Below, one piece after another: positions 48,302-56,146 of a stretch of 64,000 nucleotides of DNA. Origin of the DNA: SURF-43 sp964628985 (lineage in GTDB: Bacteria > Chloroflexota > Dehalococcoidia > UBA2979); the NCBI GenBank assembly GCA_964628985.1, contig CAZVNJ010000003.1, forward strand, positions 1 to 64,000. The letters run 5' to 3'. A model generated the notes under the pieces. That model worked only from the letters and a program-made list of their open reading frames with translations. It had not been told where the DNA came from and did no database searches. Position 1 is the stretch's first letter, and each line of letters opens with the position of its first letter. Made by a program: the position numbers and the translations under genes.

Positions 48302-49102
48302 ATGGACCTGCAACTGACCGGCAAGCGCGCGGTCGTGACGGGCGGCAGCAAGGGCATCGGCAAGGCGTGCGCGCTCACCCTCGCGCGCGAAGGGTGCGAT
48401 GTCGCGCTCGTTGCGCGGACGCAGGCCGACCTCGACGCCGCGGCCTCCGAGATCGCCGCAGCCACCGGGCGGACGGTGATCGGCGTCGCCTGCGACACCG
48501 GGGTGGACGAGTCCGTGCGCGGGATGATGCGGACCGTGGCCAGCCGCCTTGGTGGGGTGGACATCCTCGTGAACGCGGCAGCGAAGCCCGGCGGGCAGCA
48601 GCCGCCGCCGCGGCTCGCGCAGATTACGGACGACGCCTTCAACGAGGACATGAACGTGAAGGTGATGGGCTACCTCCGCTGCGCGCGGGAGGCGGCCCCT
48701 CACATGACGGCGAACGGCTGGGGCCGGATCATCAACATCTCCGGGCTCGCCGCGCGCCAGACCGGCTCGCTCATCGGCTCGATGCGGAACGTTGCCGTGG
48801 CCGCGCTCACCAAGAACCTCGCCGAGGAACTCGGGCCGCTCGGGGTCAACGTGACCGTCGTCCACCCTGGCCTGACGCGGACCGAGGCGACCGCGGGCGT
48901 AGTCGCCCGGCGTGCCGCCTCGCAGGGCGTCACGGCCGAGGAGGTCGAGCGCCAGATGGCCGAAGGCAACACCGTGCGGAAGTTGATCGACGCGAGCGAC
49001 ATCGCCGCCGTCGTCGCCTTCCTCGCCTCGCCGCTCTCAATCGCCATCAACGGCGACACGATCGCGGCGGGCGGCGGGGCGCTGCGTTCGATCCACTACT
49101 AG
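48302..49102 (+). CDS. SDR-family protein lacking the catalytic Tyr/Lys pair
   Basis: A 266-residue short-chain dehydrogenase/reductase-fold protein. The NAD(P) motif TGGSKGIG (13-20) is intact, as are VNAAAKPGG (about 95) and INISGL with Ser147. Where the family has Tyr-x-x-x-Lys the sequence reads GSMRN (Gly159 and Asn163), so both residues of the proton relay are missing. The rest, VAALTKNLAEELGPLGVNVTVVHPG, is normal. ATG 48302 is within a frame that begins earlier; the family N-terminus is here. It may bind a nucleotide without hydride transfer, or use different chemistry. The gene is divergent from the VOC gene. Confidence 0.9.
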   Translation: MDLQLTGKRAVVTGGSKGIGKACALTLAREGCDVALVARTQADLDAAASEIAAATGRTVIGVACDTGVDESVRGMMRTVASRLGGVDILVNAAAKPGGQQPPPRLAQITDDAFNEDMNVKVMGYLRCAREAAPHMTANGWGRIINISGLAARQTGSLIGSMRNVAVAALTKNLAEELGPLGVNVTVVHPGLTRTEATAGVVARRAASQGVTAEEVERQMAEGNTVRKLIDASDIAAVVAFLASPLSIAINGDTIAAGGGALRSIHY

Positions 49103-49133
49103 CGCCCGTCACCCGCCTCACGGCAAGACGAGG

Positions 49134-50411
49134 TCACACGGAGGCCTCCTCAACCGCGTCTGCGGCCGGGCTGCGGTGCTTCCAGTAGAGCGCGACCGCC
49201 GGCACGAGGACGAGCGCGGCCACCGCGATTGAGGTCCGCACGCCGGCCGCGGCGGCGATCAGTCCGAAGAGGGGCCCACCCGCGATCTGGCCGAGGGCGT
49301 TCGACTGCCCCATGGTGGAGAGCACCGTCGCCCTCGTCGCGGAGGGGAGCCCACGGTTGACCCATGCCGTCGCGAATGGCTCCTCGACGGCCCGCGCCCA
49401 GAAGGTGATCCAGGCGCCGACGAGCGCCACCGCGAACATCGGCGCACCGGCGAAGAGCAGCATCGTGACGACGGTGACCACGTTCGAGGTAATGAGGCCG
49501 ACGGCGACGCTGCTCGAACTGCTGAAGTCCGTCCTCGACTGTGCGATCCGCAACGCGGCGATCGACCCGAGCTGCGCGACGAGTTGGACGAGGCCGAAGA
49601 AGAGCGCCTCCGGCATGAGATCGGGAAGGCCGTCGAACGAGTTGATAAGGTGGAAGCCCCAGAGGCGGTCGAACGACTCGGAGGACGCCCCCATGAGCAG
49701 GGCAGTGAGCAGGGCGGTCACGACGACAGGGCGTGAGCGTGCGACCCGGAGGCCATGGGCGGCCTGGACAAAGGGCGTGCGCCAGGTCGGCTGCCCTTCG
49801 CGTGGCGCGGGCGCGAAGCCGCGCTCGGTCATCGTGAACAGCAGGAGCACGCCGGCACCGGCGTAGAGCAACCCTCCGACGATCAGCGTGCCCGCCACCC
49901 ACCACCAGCCGATCCCGACCCCGACGAATCCGCCGACGAGGGCGCCGATCTGGCGCCGTCGCGCGAAGGCGGGGTAGAGAGGGCCAGCAGCGTCGTCGCC
50001 TACCTCGTCAGCCAGCCACGCCTCACGCGCACCGCTGATGAAGGTGAAGCCGATCCCCCAGATGAACTGGCCGCTGGCGATCGTCCAGAACTCCGGGGCG
50101 GCGCCCATGACGATGAAGCCGACACCGACCAGCAGATAGCCAAGCACCACGGAGAGCCGGCGTGAGACGAGGTCTGCGACCACGCCCGTTGGTATCTCGA
50201 ACAGGAACGCCGCCGCCTCGAGCGCCGTGCCGGCGAGGACGAGTTCGAGCGGCGACAGGTCTGCCACGCGCACGGCGTAGTAGGCATAGAGGACGAGGCC
50301 CGCCGCGTTGGCGAACCCGCCGAGGCCCGCGAGGCGCAAATAGAGACGGGCGGGATCACTCGGGCGACCGGGCAACAGCGTCGGTCGCTGGATCCAGGAT
50401 GAAGAGGGCAT
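49134..50411 (-). CDS. MFS transporter (multidrug-efflux-like)
   Basis: A 425-residue protein with about 12 hydrophobic segments. Marks are FLFEIPTGVVADLVSRRLSVVLGYLL (GxxADxxxRR, motif A region, about 70-90) and GSARxAWLADEVGD-like ISGAREAWLADEV (about 125). It resembles the MFS efflux families whose members have EIPTG(V/A)xAD. Convergent with the SDR gene. The Na/Ca exchanger ends 193 bases upstream on the same strand; nothing recognisable is in that gap. Substrate unknown. Confidence 0.85.
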   Translation of the reverse strand: MPSSSWIQRPTLLPGRPSDPARLYLRLAGLGGFANAAGLVLYAYYAVRVADLSPLELVLAGTALEAAAFLFEIPTGVVADLVSRRLSVVLGYLLVGVGFIVMGAAPEFWTIASGQFIWGIGFTFISGAREAWLADEVGDDAAGPLYPAFARRRQIGALVGGFVGVGIGWWWVAGTLIVGGLLYAGAGVLLLFTMTERGFAPAPREGQPTWRTPFVQAAHGLRVARSRPVVVTALLTALLMGASSESFDRLWGFHLINSFDGLPDLMPEALFFGLVQLVAQLGSIAALRIAQSRTDFSSSSSVAVGLITSNVVTVVTMLLFAGAPMFAVALVGAWITFWARAVEEPFATAWVNRGLPSATRATVLSTMGQSNALGQIAGGPLFGLIAAAAGVRTSIAVAALVLVPAVALYWKHRSPAADAVEEASV

Positions 50412-50604
50412 GCAGACTCCGGGGTCAGACGCCCCGTGTGACGCGGCCGAGCGATTGGACTTGGCTCGTTACGCGGCGCGCGAGGCAGGCAGGCTGGACG
50501 TCCGGGTCGGCAATGCGGTCATGGCGTCCTCCTCGATGCGGCGCTGCAGATGTGCGGCATCGTGCGGCTTCGCTGTTTGCTCGTCAAATCGGTCGCCGAG
50601 CGCG

Positions 50605-51534
50605 CTATCGATCAGCCACCAGCACCAGGAAACCGACATAGGCCACGTAGCAGACCAGGAGGATGGCCCCCCGCATCCGACCGAGCGTCCAATTGCGCCG
50701 CGGGATGAGGAGTGCAGCGGTCAGGGCGCCCGCCGCCACCGCCACCACGATCTCGTCCACCTTCAGCGAGAACGGATGGATGATGGCGACCCCGCCCACG
50801 ATCAGCAGACTATTGAAGATGTTGCTCCCCATCACGGTGCCGACTCCGAGGTCGGCGTGCCCTCGGATGCGCGCGATGACCGTCGTGGCCAGCTCGGGCA
50901 TCGATGTCCCCAGCGCCACCATGGTCGCGCCGACGAGGAAGGGGTCGAGGTGGAAGGTCTCCCCGATCCCCTCGGCCGCCAGGACGACGAGACGCCCCGC
51001 CAGGAGCAGGACGCCGATGCCCCCGACCGTCAGGATCACGGACGCGCGTGGGCCGCTGACTCCGAGGACCTCTGCCGCCGACTCATGAGAGTGGAAGGCC
51101 TGCCGCACTGCCGTGCCGATCCAGACGAAGAACACGGTGAGCAGTACGAGCCCGTCAATGCGGCTCAGCCGCCCGTCCACGCAGAGGAGCGCCACAAGCA
51201 GCGGTGCGCCGATGGTGAACGGCAGGTCTCGCTGGACGTCGCGCCGATCTAGGCGGATCGACCCCAGGGCGAGCACGACGCCCATGACGAGCGCGATGTT
51301 GACGACGTTGCTCCCGAGGGCATCGCCCACCGAGATCTCGGGTGTCCCTGCGAGTGCCGCGTTGAGCCCGACGGCGACTTCAGGCGATGAGGTGGCGAAG
51401 GCCGCGATCGTGACACCGATGAGCCCGACGGGCACGCGCAGGTGGGCCCCCAGTCCGATCGATCCGCGCACAAATACCTCACCACCGAGAGCGGCCAGCA
51501 CCATGCCGGCCACGAGGATCGCGAGGTCGTCCAA
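50605..51534 (-). CDS. CaCA-family sodium/calcium exchanger
   Basis: A 309-residue membrane protein with about ten hydrophobic segments and the two inverted alpha repeats: GVTIAAFATSSPEVAVGLNAAL with GDALGSNVVNIALVMG, and GATMVALGTSMPELATTVIARI with GTVMGSNIFNSLLIVG. The Ser-Pro-Glu and Met-Pro-Glu signatures carry the cation-binding acids. It exchanges Ca2+ (or K+) for Na+ or H+. Short, YrbG-like form without a cytoplasmic loop. Upstream on the same strand is the acyl-CoA dehydrogenase. Confidence 0.95.
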   Translation of the reverse strand: MDDLAILVAGMVLAALGGEVFVRGSIGLGAHLRVPVGLIGVTIAAFATSSPEVAVGLNAALAGTPEISVGDALGSNVVNIALVMGVVLALGSIRLDRRDVQRDLPFTIGAPLLVALLCVDGRLSRIDGLVLLTVFFVWIGTAVRQAFHSHESAAEVLGVSGPRASVILTVGGIGVLLLAGRLVVLAAEGIGETFHLDPFLVGATMVALGTSMPELATTVIARIRGHADLGVGTVMGSNIFNSLLIVGGVAIIHPFSLKVDEIVVAVAAGALTAALLIPRRNWTLGRMRGAILLVCYVAYVGFLVLVADR

Positions 51535-51576
51535 GCGTCAGGCCCCCTCGGCGATCGCGGCGGCGGGATGGGATCG

Positions 51577-52722
51577 TTAGCCGCGGGGTAGGCCGAGGCC
51601 TCGCGTGGCGATGATGTTGCGCTGGATCTCGGAGGTCCCGGCGGCAATGGTGACCGACACGGTGCGCATGTAGAGGTCGCAGAACTCGCCACCCATTGCG
51701 GCCTGTGGGTTCCCGGGCTTCAGCGCGCCAGCGAGGCCGAGCATGTTGATCCCCCGACGGGCACTCCGCTGCTGCAACTCCGAGCCGAACATCTTGGACA
51801 TACTCGACTCCTGGTTCGGGACCAGGCCGGCGGACTGCATCCATGTGACGCGGTAGCCGAGGAGGCGGGCTACCTCGACCTCGATGGCAGTATCGGAGAC
51901 GGCGAGGCGGTGAGCCGCGGTCAGCGTCGCCTTGTTCGCCCGAGCGTGCTTCAGCAGCCGCTCGAATGGGCCGACAGCAGCGGCCATACGCTGGATGCCG
52001 CTCCGCTCGAAGTCGAGGGCCGTCGCGGCGACGTACCAGCCTCGGTTCGGCTCACCGATCACGTTCTCAGCGGGGACTCGGACATCCTCGAAGAACGTCT
52101 CATTGAACCCTGCGGCGCCGTGCATCTGGACGATCGGCCGGAGCGAGATCCCGGGCGTGGTCATGGGGATCATGAGGTAGGTGATGCCTCGGTGTTTCGG
52201 CGCGTCGGGGTCGCTGCGCGTGAGGACGTGGATCCAGTCGGCATGCTGCGCGCCGCTCGTCCAGATCTTCTGGCCATTGAGGACATACTCGTCGCCGTCT
52301 CGCACCGCGCGCGTCTGCAGCGAGGCGAGGTCGGAGCCCGCGCCTGGTTCGGAGTAACCCTGGCACCAGACCTCGCGCGCCTCGGCGATCGCCGTCAGAT
52401 GTTGCTGCTTCTGTTCCTCGGTGCCGTGGATCATCAGCACGGGACCGACGCGGTCTGCCCCCTGCCCACCAGTGGGCGCGTTCGCAAACGCCGACTCCTC
52501 CGCGAAGATCATCTGCTCCCACGGGGTCGCGGCACCGCCTCCGTACGCCTTCGGCCACGCCATGGTGAGCCAGCCATTCGAGGCAAGCGCCCTCTGGTAG
52601 GTGCGCGCCCGATCCGGCCGTTCCTCTTCGCCGCCGCTCGCGCCGTCGCCCCACTCACGTTGGATGAACTCGCGCACGGTCGCGCGGAAGTTCCGCTGTT
52701 CCTCGCCCCAGGCAAAGTCCAT
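51577..52722 (-). CDS. Acyl-CoA dehydrogenase family protein
   Basis: A 381-residue FAD enzyme that oxidises an acyl-CoA at the alpha-beta position. It shows GYSEPGAGSDLASLQTRAVRDGDEYVLNGQKIWTSG in pieces (GYSEPGAGSD about 139-148; GQKIWTSGA), RYLMIPM-like YLMIPMTTPG, NRGWYVAATALDFERSG and the C-terminal EFCDLYMRTVSVTIAAGTSEIQRNIIATRGLGLPRG. The ETSEI-like end is GTSEIQRN. Long N-terminal domain typical of the FadE-like group. No partner genes adjacent; the tandem CaiB protein at 60442 may serve a related CoA ester pathway. Confidence 0.93.
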   Translation of the reverse strand: MDFAWGEEQRNFRATVREFIQREWGDGASGGEEERPDRARTYQRALASNGWLTMAWPKAYGGGAATPWEQMIFAEESAFANAPTGGQGADRVGPVLMIHGTEEQKQQHLTAIAEAREVWCQGYSEPGAGSDLASLQTRAVRDGDEYVLNGQKIWTSGAQHADWIHVLTRSDPDAPKHRGITYLMIPMTTPGISLRPIVQMHGAAGFNETFFEDVRVPAENVIGEPNRGWYVAATALDFERSGIQRMAAAVGPFERLLKHARANKATLTAAHRLAVSDTAIEVEVARLLGYRVTWMQSAGLVPNQESSMSKMFGSELQQRSARRGINMLGLAGALKPGNPQAAMGGEFCDLYMRTVSVTIAAGTSEIQRNIIATRGLGLPRG

Positions 52723-52801
52723 CGATGTCCCCTTGAGTAGGTCGCCGCGTGTCGGAGTGGGGCCGATTCTAGCCGCAGAGCAGTGACATGTGCGCGACCT
52801 G

Positions 52802-55192
52802 TTATTCGATGCGTACGCGCCTGAGGCGAAGGCTGTTCGCCATCACGCTCACACTGGAGAACGCCATCGCCCCCGCAGCCACGATCGGGTTCAGGAACCC
52901 GGTGGTCCCGAACACGGGCCGCAGGACGGCCGGCACCGAGGCACCCCCGAGAAGACCCTCGAATATCCAGTAGCCCGCGCCAGCGGCGACCGGGATCAGC
53001 ACGACGTTGTACCCGAACGCCCACACGAGGTTCTCCCGCATCACCCGCATCGTGGCGCGGCTCACCTGGATGGCGCGCGCGACAGCGCCAAGGTCCGCTC
53101 GCATTAGTGTGATGGCGGCCGTCTCCATTGCCACGTCCGTACCACCGCCGACCGCGATCCCGACATCCGCCAGGGCGAGGGCAGGCGCGTCGTTGATCCC
53201 ATCGCCGACCATCGCCACCACTCGGCCTTCGGCCTTGAGCGCGCGGATCACATCGGCCTTGCCCTCCGGCCGCACGTCCGCCTCGACGCGGTCGATACCC
53301 ACCTGGGCCGCCACCGCACGTGCGGTATTCGCCCCATCGCCTGTCAGCATCACAACCGTGACCCCTGTGGCACGGAGCCGCGCGATCGCCTCCGCGGCGT
53401 TGGGGCGCAGCTGGTCTGCAACGGAGATGACGCCTGCCGCCCGGCCGTCAACTGCGACTCGCACCGCCGTCGCGCCGGCAAGCGTCGCCTGCTCGACAAG
53501 CAGGTCGAGGCGCATCCCACCTCGCGTGGTGCCGTTCACGCCCGCCGAGCGCAACAGTTCGGCGTTCCCCACCAGCACGCCATGGGTCTCGCCGTCCACA
53601 GCAACGGTCGCCTCGATTCCGAGCCCGGGCGCGGCACGGAAGGTCACCGGCCACTCGAGCACCAGACCCTGGCGCTCTGCCTCGGCGACAATCGCGGCGG
53701 CGTACGGGTGCTCGCTGCCGCGCTCCGCGGAGGCGACGAGCCGAAGCAGAGTCGCTTCATCCACCGGCGCTTCGGGGACGAGTTCGATCTCGGTCACCGA
53801 GGGCCGCCCCTCGGTGATCGTGCCGGTCTTGTCGAACACGACCGTGTCGATGCGATGCGCGTCCTCAAGCGCCTGCGCGTCCCGCACGAGCACACCGGCG
53901 CCCGCCGCGCGGCCGAGACCCACCATGATCGCCGTAGGCGTGGCGAGGCCGAGGGCACACGGGCACGCGATGATCAGCACCGTGACGGCGCTCAGGAGTG
54001 CGATCGTGAAGCGCGGCTCTGGCCCCAGCAGCCACCAGCCGGCCAGGGTAAGCGCAGCGATCACAAACACCACCGGCACGAACACGGCCGCCACTCGGTC
54101 CGCGAGGGCCTGCACGGGTGCCTTCGAGGTCTGCGCCTCCTCAACGAGGCGGACGATCCGCGCCAGCGCCGAGTCCGCACCGACGGCAGTCGCGCGCACG
54201 CGTAGCAGCCCCGTCGTATTCATCGTCGCGCCGAAGACGGAGTCCCCGGGCCCCTTGGCCACCGGGAGCGATTCGCCCGTGAGCATGGACTCGTCGACCG
54301 CCGAGGCGCCCTCGACAACCTCGCCGTCTACGGGGAGTTGCTCGCTGGGGCGCACGATGACCATATCGCCGGGCTGGACCGCACGTACGGGGATCTCGAA
54401 CTCCTGCCCCCCCTCGATGACACGGGCGGTTTGCGGACGCAACGCGAGGAGGGCGCGGATCGCCTCTGACGTCTGCCCCTTAGCGCGCGCCTCCAGCCAG
54501 CGGCCGAGAAGGACGAAGCCGGTGATCGCCGTGGCGGTGTCGTAGTGCACGTGTCCGCTGAGCCCCGCCACAACCTGAATACTGCGAGGCGCGAATGTGA
54601 CCACTGCCGAGTACAGGAACGCCGTCAACGTGCCCACCGCGATCAGGGTGTTCATGTCGCTCGACCCGTGCCGGCCGACCTTCCAGGCTGCGCGGAGGAT
54701 GGGCAGCCCGGCCCACGCGATGACCGGGAGAGCGAACAGGAACTGCACCCGGTTCGCCTGGTCCACAGGGATGTCATGCACCCAGTGCCAGTCGAACTGG
54801 CCCGGCCCGTACGTGTGGATGAGCATCCACGCCATGAGGCCGGCCGCGATCACCAGCGACAGCGCCGCCCGGCGCCCCAGGTCCGCCGTCTCTCGAGACC
54901 GCTCCGCTTCCAGCGTGCCCCGCGCCTGGTCGTCGTCCTCGCCCGCGTCGGGGAGGCGGAGGTGGTACCCGGCACGGTCGACGGCGGCGCGCAGCGCCTC
55001 GAGGTCGACGCCCGCCGGGGCATCGACGGTGGCCTGCTCCGTCGCCAGGTTCACGGACGCGCTCGCGACCCCCTCGACGCCAGAGAGGGCGCGCTCGACA
55101 CGGCGCACGCAGGACGCGCAGGTCATACCGCGGACGCCAAAGCGCAGGCGCTCGGCGCTCGATGCAGTCGGAGCCGTCGGAGCAGTCGTCAT
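52802..55192 (-). CDS. copA: Copper-exporting P1B-type ATPase
   Basis: A 796-residue heavy-metal ATPase that drives Cu+ out of the cytoplasm. The N-terminal metal-binding domain has GMTCASC (Cys25, Cys28). Further marks are the CPC ion channel motif ACPCALGLATP (about 410), the phosphorylated Asp in DKTGTITEG (about 453), the HP dipeptide GSEHPYAAAI, and the hinge GDGINDAPALA. The final helix region ends with YNVVLIPVAAGAGYW, containing the Tyr-Asn and neighbouring residues of Cu-type pumps, and an MxxxS-like stretch (MAFSSVSVMANSLRL) matches CopA subgroup P1B-1. ATG 55192 lies six bases after the csoR stop, so it is the last gene of the copper operon. Confidence 0.96.
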   Translation of the reverse strand: MTTAPTAPTASSAERLRFGVRGMTCASCVRRVERALSGVEGVASASVNLATEQATVDAPAGVDLEALRAAVDRAGYHLRLPDAGEDDDQARGTLEAERSRETADLGRRAALSLVIAAGLMAWMLIHTYGPGQFDWHWVHDIPVDQANRVQFLFALPVIAWAGLPILRAAWKVGRHGSSDMNTLIAVGTLTAFLYSAVVTFAPRSIQVVAGLSGHVHYDTATAITGFVLLGRWLEARAKGQTSEAIRALLALRPQTARVIEGGQEFEIPVRAVQPGDMVIVRPSEQLPVDGEVVEGASAVDESMLTGESLPVAKGPGDSVFGATMNTTGLLRVRATAVGADSALARIVRLVEEAQTSKAPVQALADRVAAVFVPVVFVIAALTLAGWWLLGPEPRFTIALLSAVTVLIIACPCALGLATPTAIMVGLGRAAGAGVLVRDAQALEDAHRIDTVVFDKTGTITEGRPSVTEIELVPEAPVDEATLLRLVASAERGSEHPYAAAIVAEAERQGLVLEWPVTFRAAPGLGIEATVAVDGETHGVLVGNAELLRSAGVNGTTRGGMRLDLLVEQATLAGATAVRVAVDGRAAGVISVADQLRPNAAEAIARLRATGVTVVMLTGDGANTARAVAAQVGIDRVEADVRPEGKADVIRALKAEGRVVAMVGDGINDAPALALADVGIAVGGGTDVAMETAAITLMRADLGAVARAIQVSRATMRVMRENLVWAFGYNVVLIPVAAGAGYWIFEGLLGGASVPAVLRPVFGTTGFLNPIVAAGAMAFSSVSVMANSLRLRRVRIE

Positions 55193-55198
55193 AGCAAC

Positions 55199-55468
55199 CT
55201 ACTTGTTAGCGAGCCGGTAGAGCTCGCTGAGTTCGTTCAGGACATCCTCGGTCTCACCTCGCTGCACCGCGTCCACGACGCAGTGGTGGAGGTGCCCATC
55301 GAGCATCTTCGCCTCCATCTTCTCGATGGCACGGCGGACGGCGAAGGCCTGCTTCATCACGTCCACGCAGTACTGGCCTTCCTCGATCATCTTGCGGACC
55401 CCCTGAAGGTGCCCGTCGATGTAGTTGAGGCGCTTGAGGACGTCGGCCTGGGTCTCGGCATCCATCAC
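55199..55468 (-). CDS. csoR: CsoR-family copper-sensing repressor
   Basis: An 89-residue all-helical repressor of the CsoR/RcnR family. The Cu(I) ligands are Cys34, His59 and Cys63, at exactly the 25- and 29-residue spacings of the characterised C-H-C set. Additional marks are RLNYIDGHLQGVRKMIEEGQYCVDVMKQ. The apo form binds operator DNA; copper releases it. The genes on both sides are the copZ-like gene (six bases upstream) and copA (six bases downstream), so csoR autoregulates the operon from the palindromic operator at 56044-56072. Confidence 0.95.
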   Translation of the reverse strand: MMDAETQADVLKRLNYIDGHLQGVRKMIEEGQYCVDVMKQAFAVRRAIEKMEAKMLDGHLHHCVVDAVQRGETEDVLNELSELYRLANK

Positions 55469-55474
55469 AGCCTC

Positions 55475-56029
55475 CTAGCGGCGTACCGCCATGGCGGCTT
55501 CCATCGGCTGCCCCCACGGCATCGTGACGGCCTGCACGTCGATCACCTCGTAGCCGTCGAGGGCGCGCAGGCGCGCGCCGGCGTCTGGCGCCACCAGGAC
55601 CTGGTGGTTGCAGCAGGCGTGCGGGTCCTGCTGTGCCCGCCCGCGGTCGTAGTGGAAGACTTCCGTCGTGGAGCCACAGGGGCAGGAGTAGACGACGTCT
55701 GCCCCTGCCGCGGAGGCCTGGGGGGTGTACGAAGGCCGGAACGCAGGCTTCGGCGCGCTCGCCATGGGCAGCATGGTCACGTTTGGGCCCGGGGCCATCC
55801 CGCCGCCCGTCGGGGCATCTTCCGGCCCGCCGAGGGGGTACCCCTCCTCGGCGAGCGCCGCCGCAACGGCGTCGAGTGCCGCGCCGGAAGGCACGTCGAG
55901 GCGGAATGAGCGCGTGTCCGGGTTGCCCTCGATGAAGCGGACGCCTTCGACGGCTGTCGCCGCGCCCTTGATCGTCGAGATGCAGTGATCACACGTGATG
56001 TCCGGGGCGTACAGGGTGACTTGAGGCAT
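55475..56029 (-). CDS. CopZ-like copper chaperone with Cys/His-rich second domain
   Basis: A 184-residue protein, first gene of the copper operon. The N-terminal part (about 1-70) is a heavy-metal-associated domain with DITCDHC (Cys13, Cys16) as in copper chaperones. After a Pro/Gly-rich linker comes a second domain with CPC (116-118), His126, and PHACCNH (His137, Cys139, Cys140, His142), which would make a further metal site of unknown type. The ATG at 56029 has AAGGAG eight bases before it. CopZ proteins usually are single-domain (~70 residues) and shuttle Cu+ to CopA; this two-domain arrangement suggests storage or transfer to a second target. Confidence 0.87.
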   Translation of the reverse strand: MPQVTLYAPDITCDHCISTIKGAATAVEGVRFIEGNPDTRSFRLDVPSGAALDAVAAALAEEGYPLGGPEDAPTGGGMAPGPNVTMLPMASAPKPAFRPSYTPQASAAGADVVYSCPCGSTTEVFHYDRGRAQQDPHACCNHQVLVAPDAGARLRALDGYEVIDVQAVTMPWGQPMEAAMAVRR

Positions 56030-56043
56030 GAGAGGACTCCTTC

Positions 56044-56072
56044 GGGGGTAGTGTACCCCCACCCGGGGGGTA
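56044..56072. promoter_or_regulatory. CsoR operator and copper-operon promoter region
   Basis: Two overlapping perfect inverted repeats: GGGGGTA (56044-56050) with TACCCCC (56054-56060) across three bases, and the same TACCCCC with GGGGGTA (56066-56072) across five. CsoR operators in other bacteria are G/C-rich palindromes of this kind. A -10-like TACACT sits in the first repeat on the minus strand. The ~117-base gap also serves the divergent MFS gene, so that gene may be copper-controlled too. Confidence 0.75.
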
Positions 56073-56146
56073 TGGGTAGTGGGTATGGCGGCGAACTCTT
56101 GCACCATCTGTCACCATCAATCGACGGGACCGCGACGGGAGCGTTG

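Noticed and set aside
50412..50604. Gene in the 193-base gap between the MFS and exchanger genes
   Set aside because: No frame with RBS and start of convincing length or motif; only a weak 5-bp hairpin at 50420-50436.
55985..56146. N-terminal extension of the MFS protein from 55985
   Set aside because: It would run through the CsoR operator and the copZ start, and the added 54 residues are not hydrophobic; the ATG at 56147 has a proper RBS.
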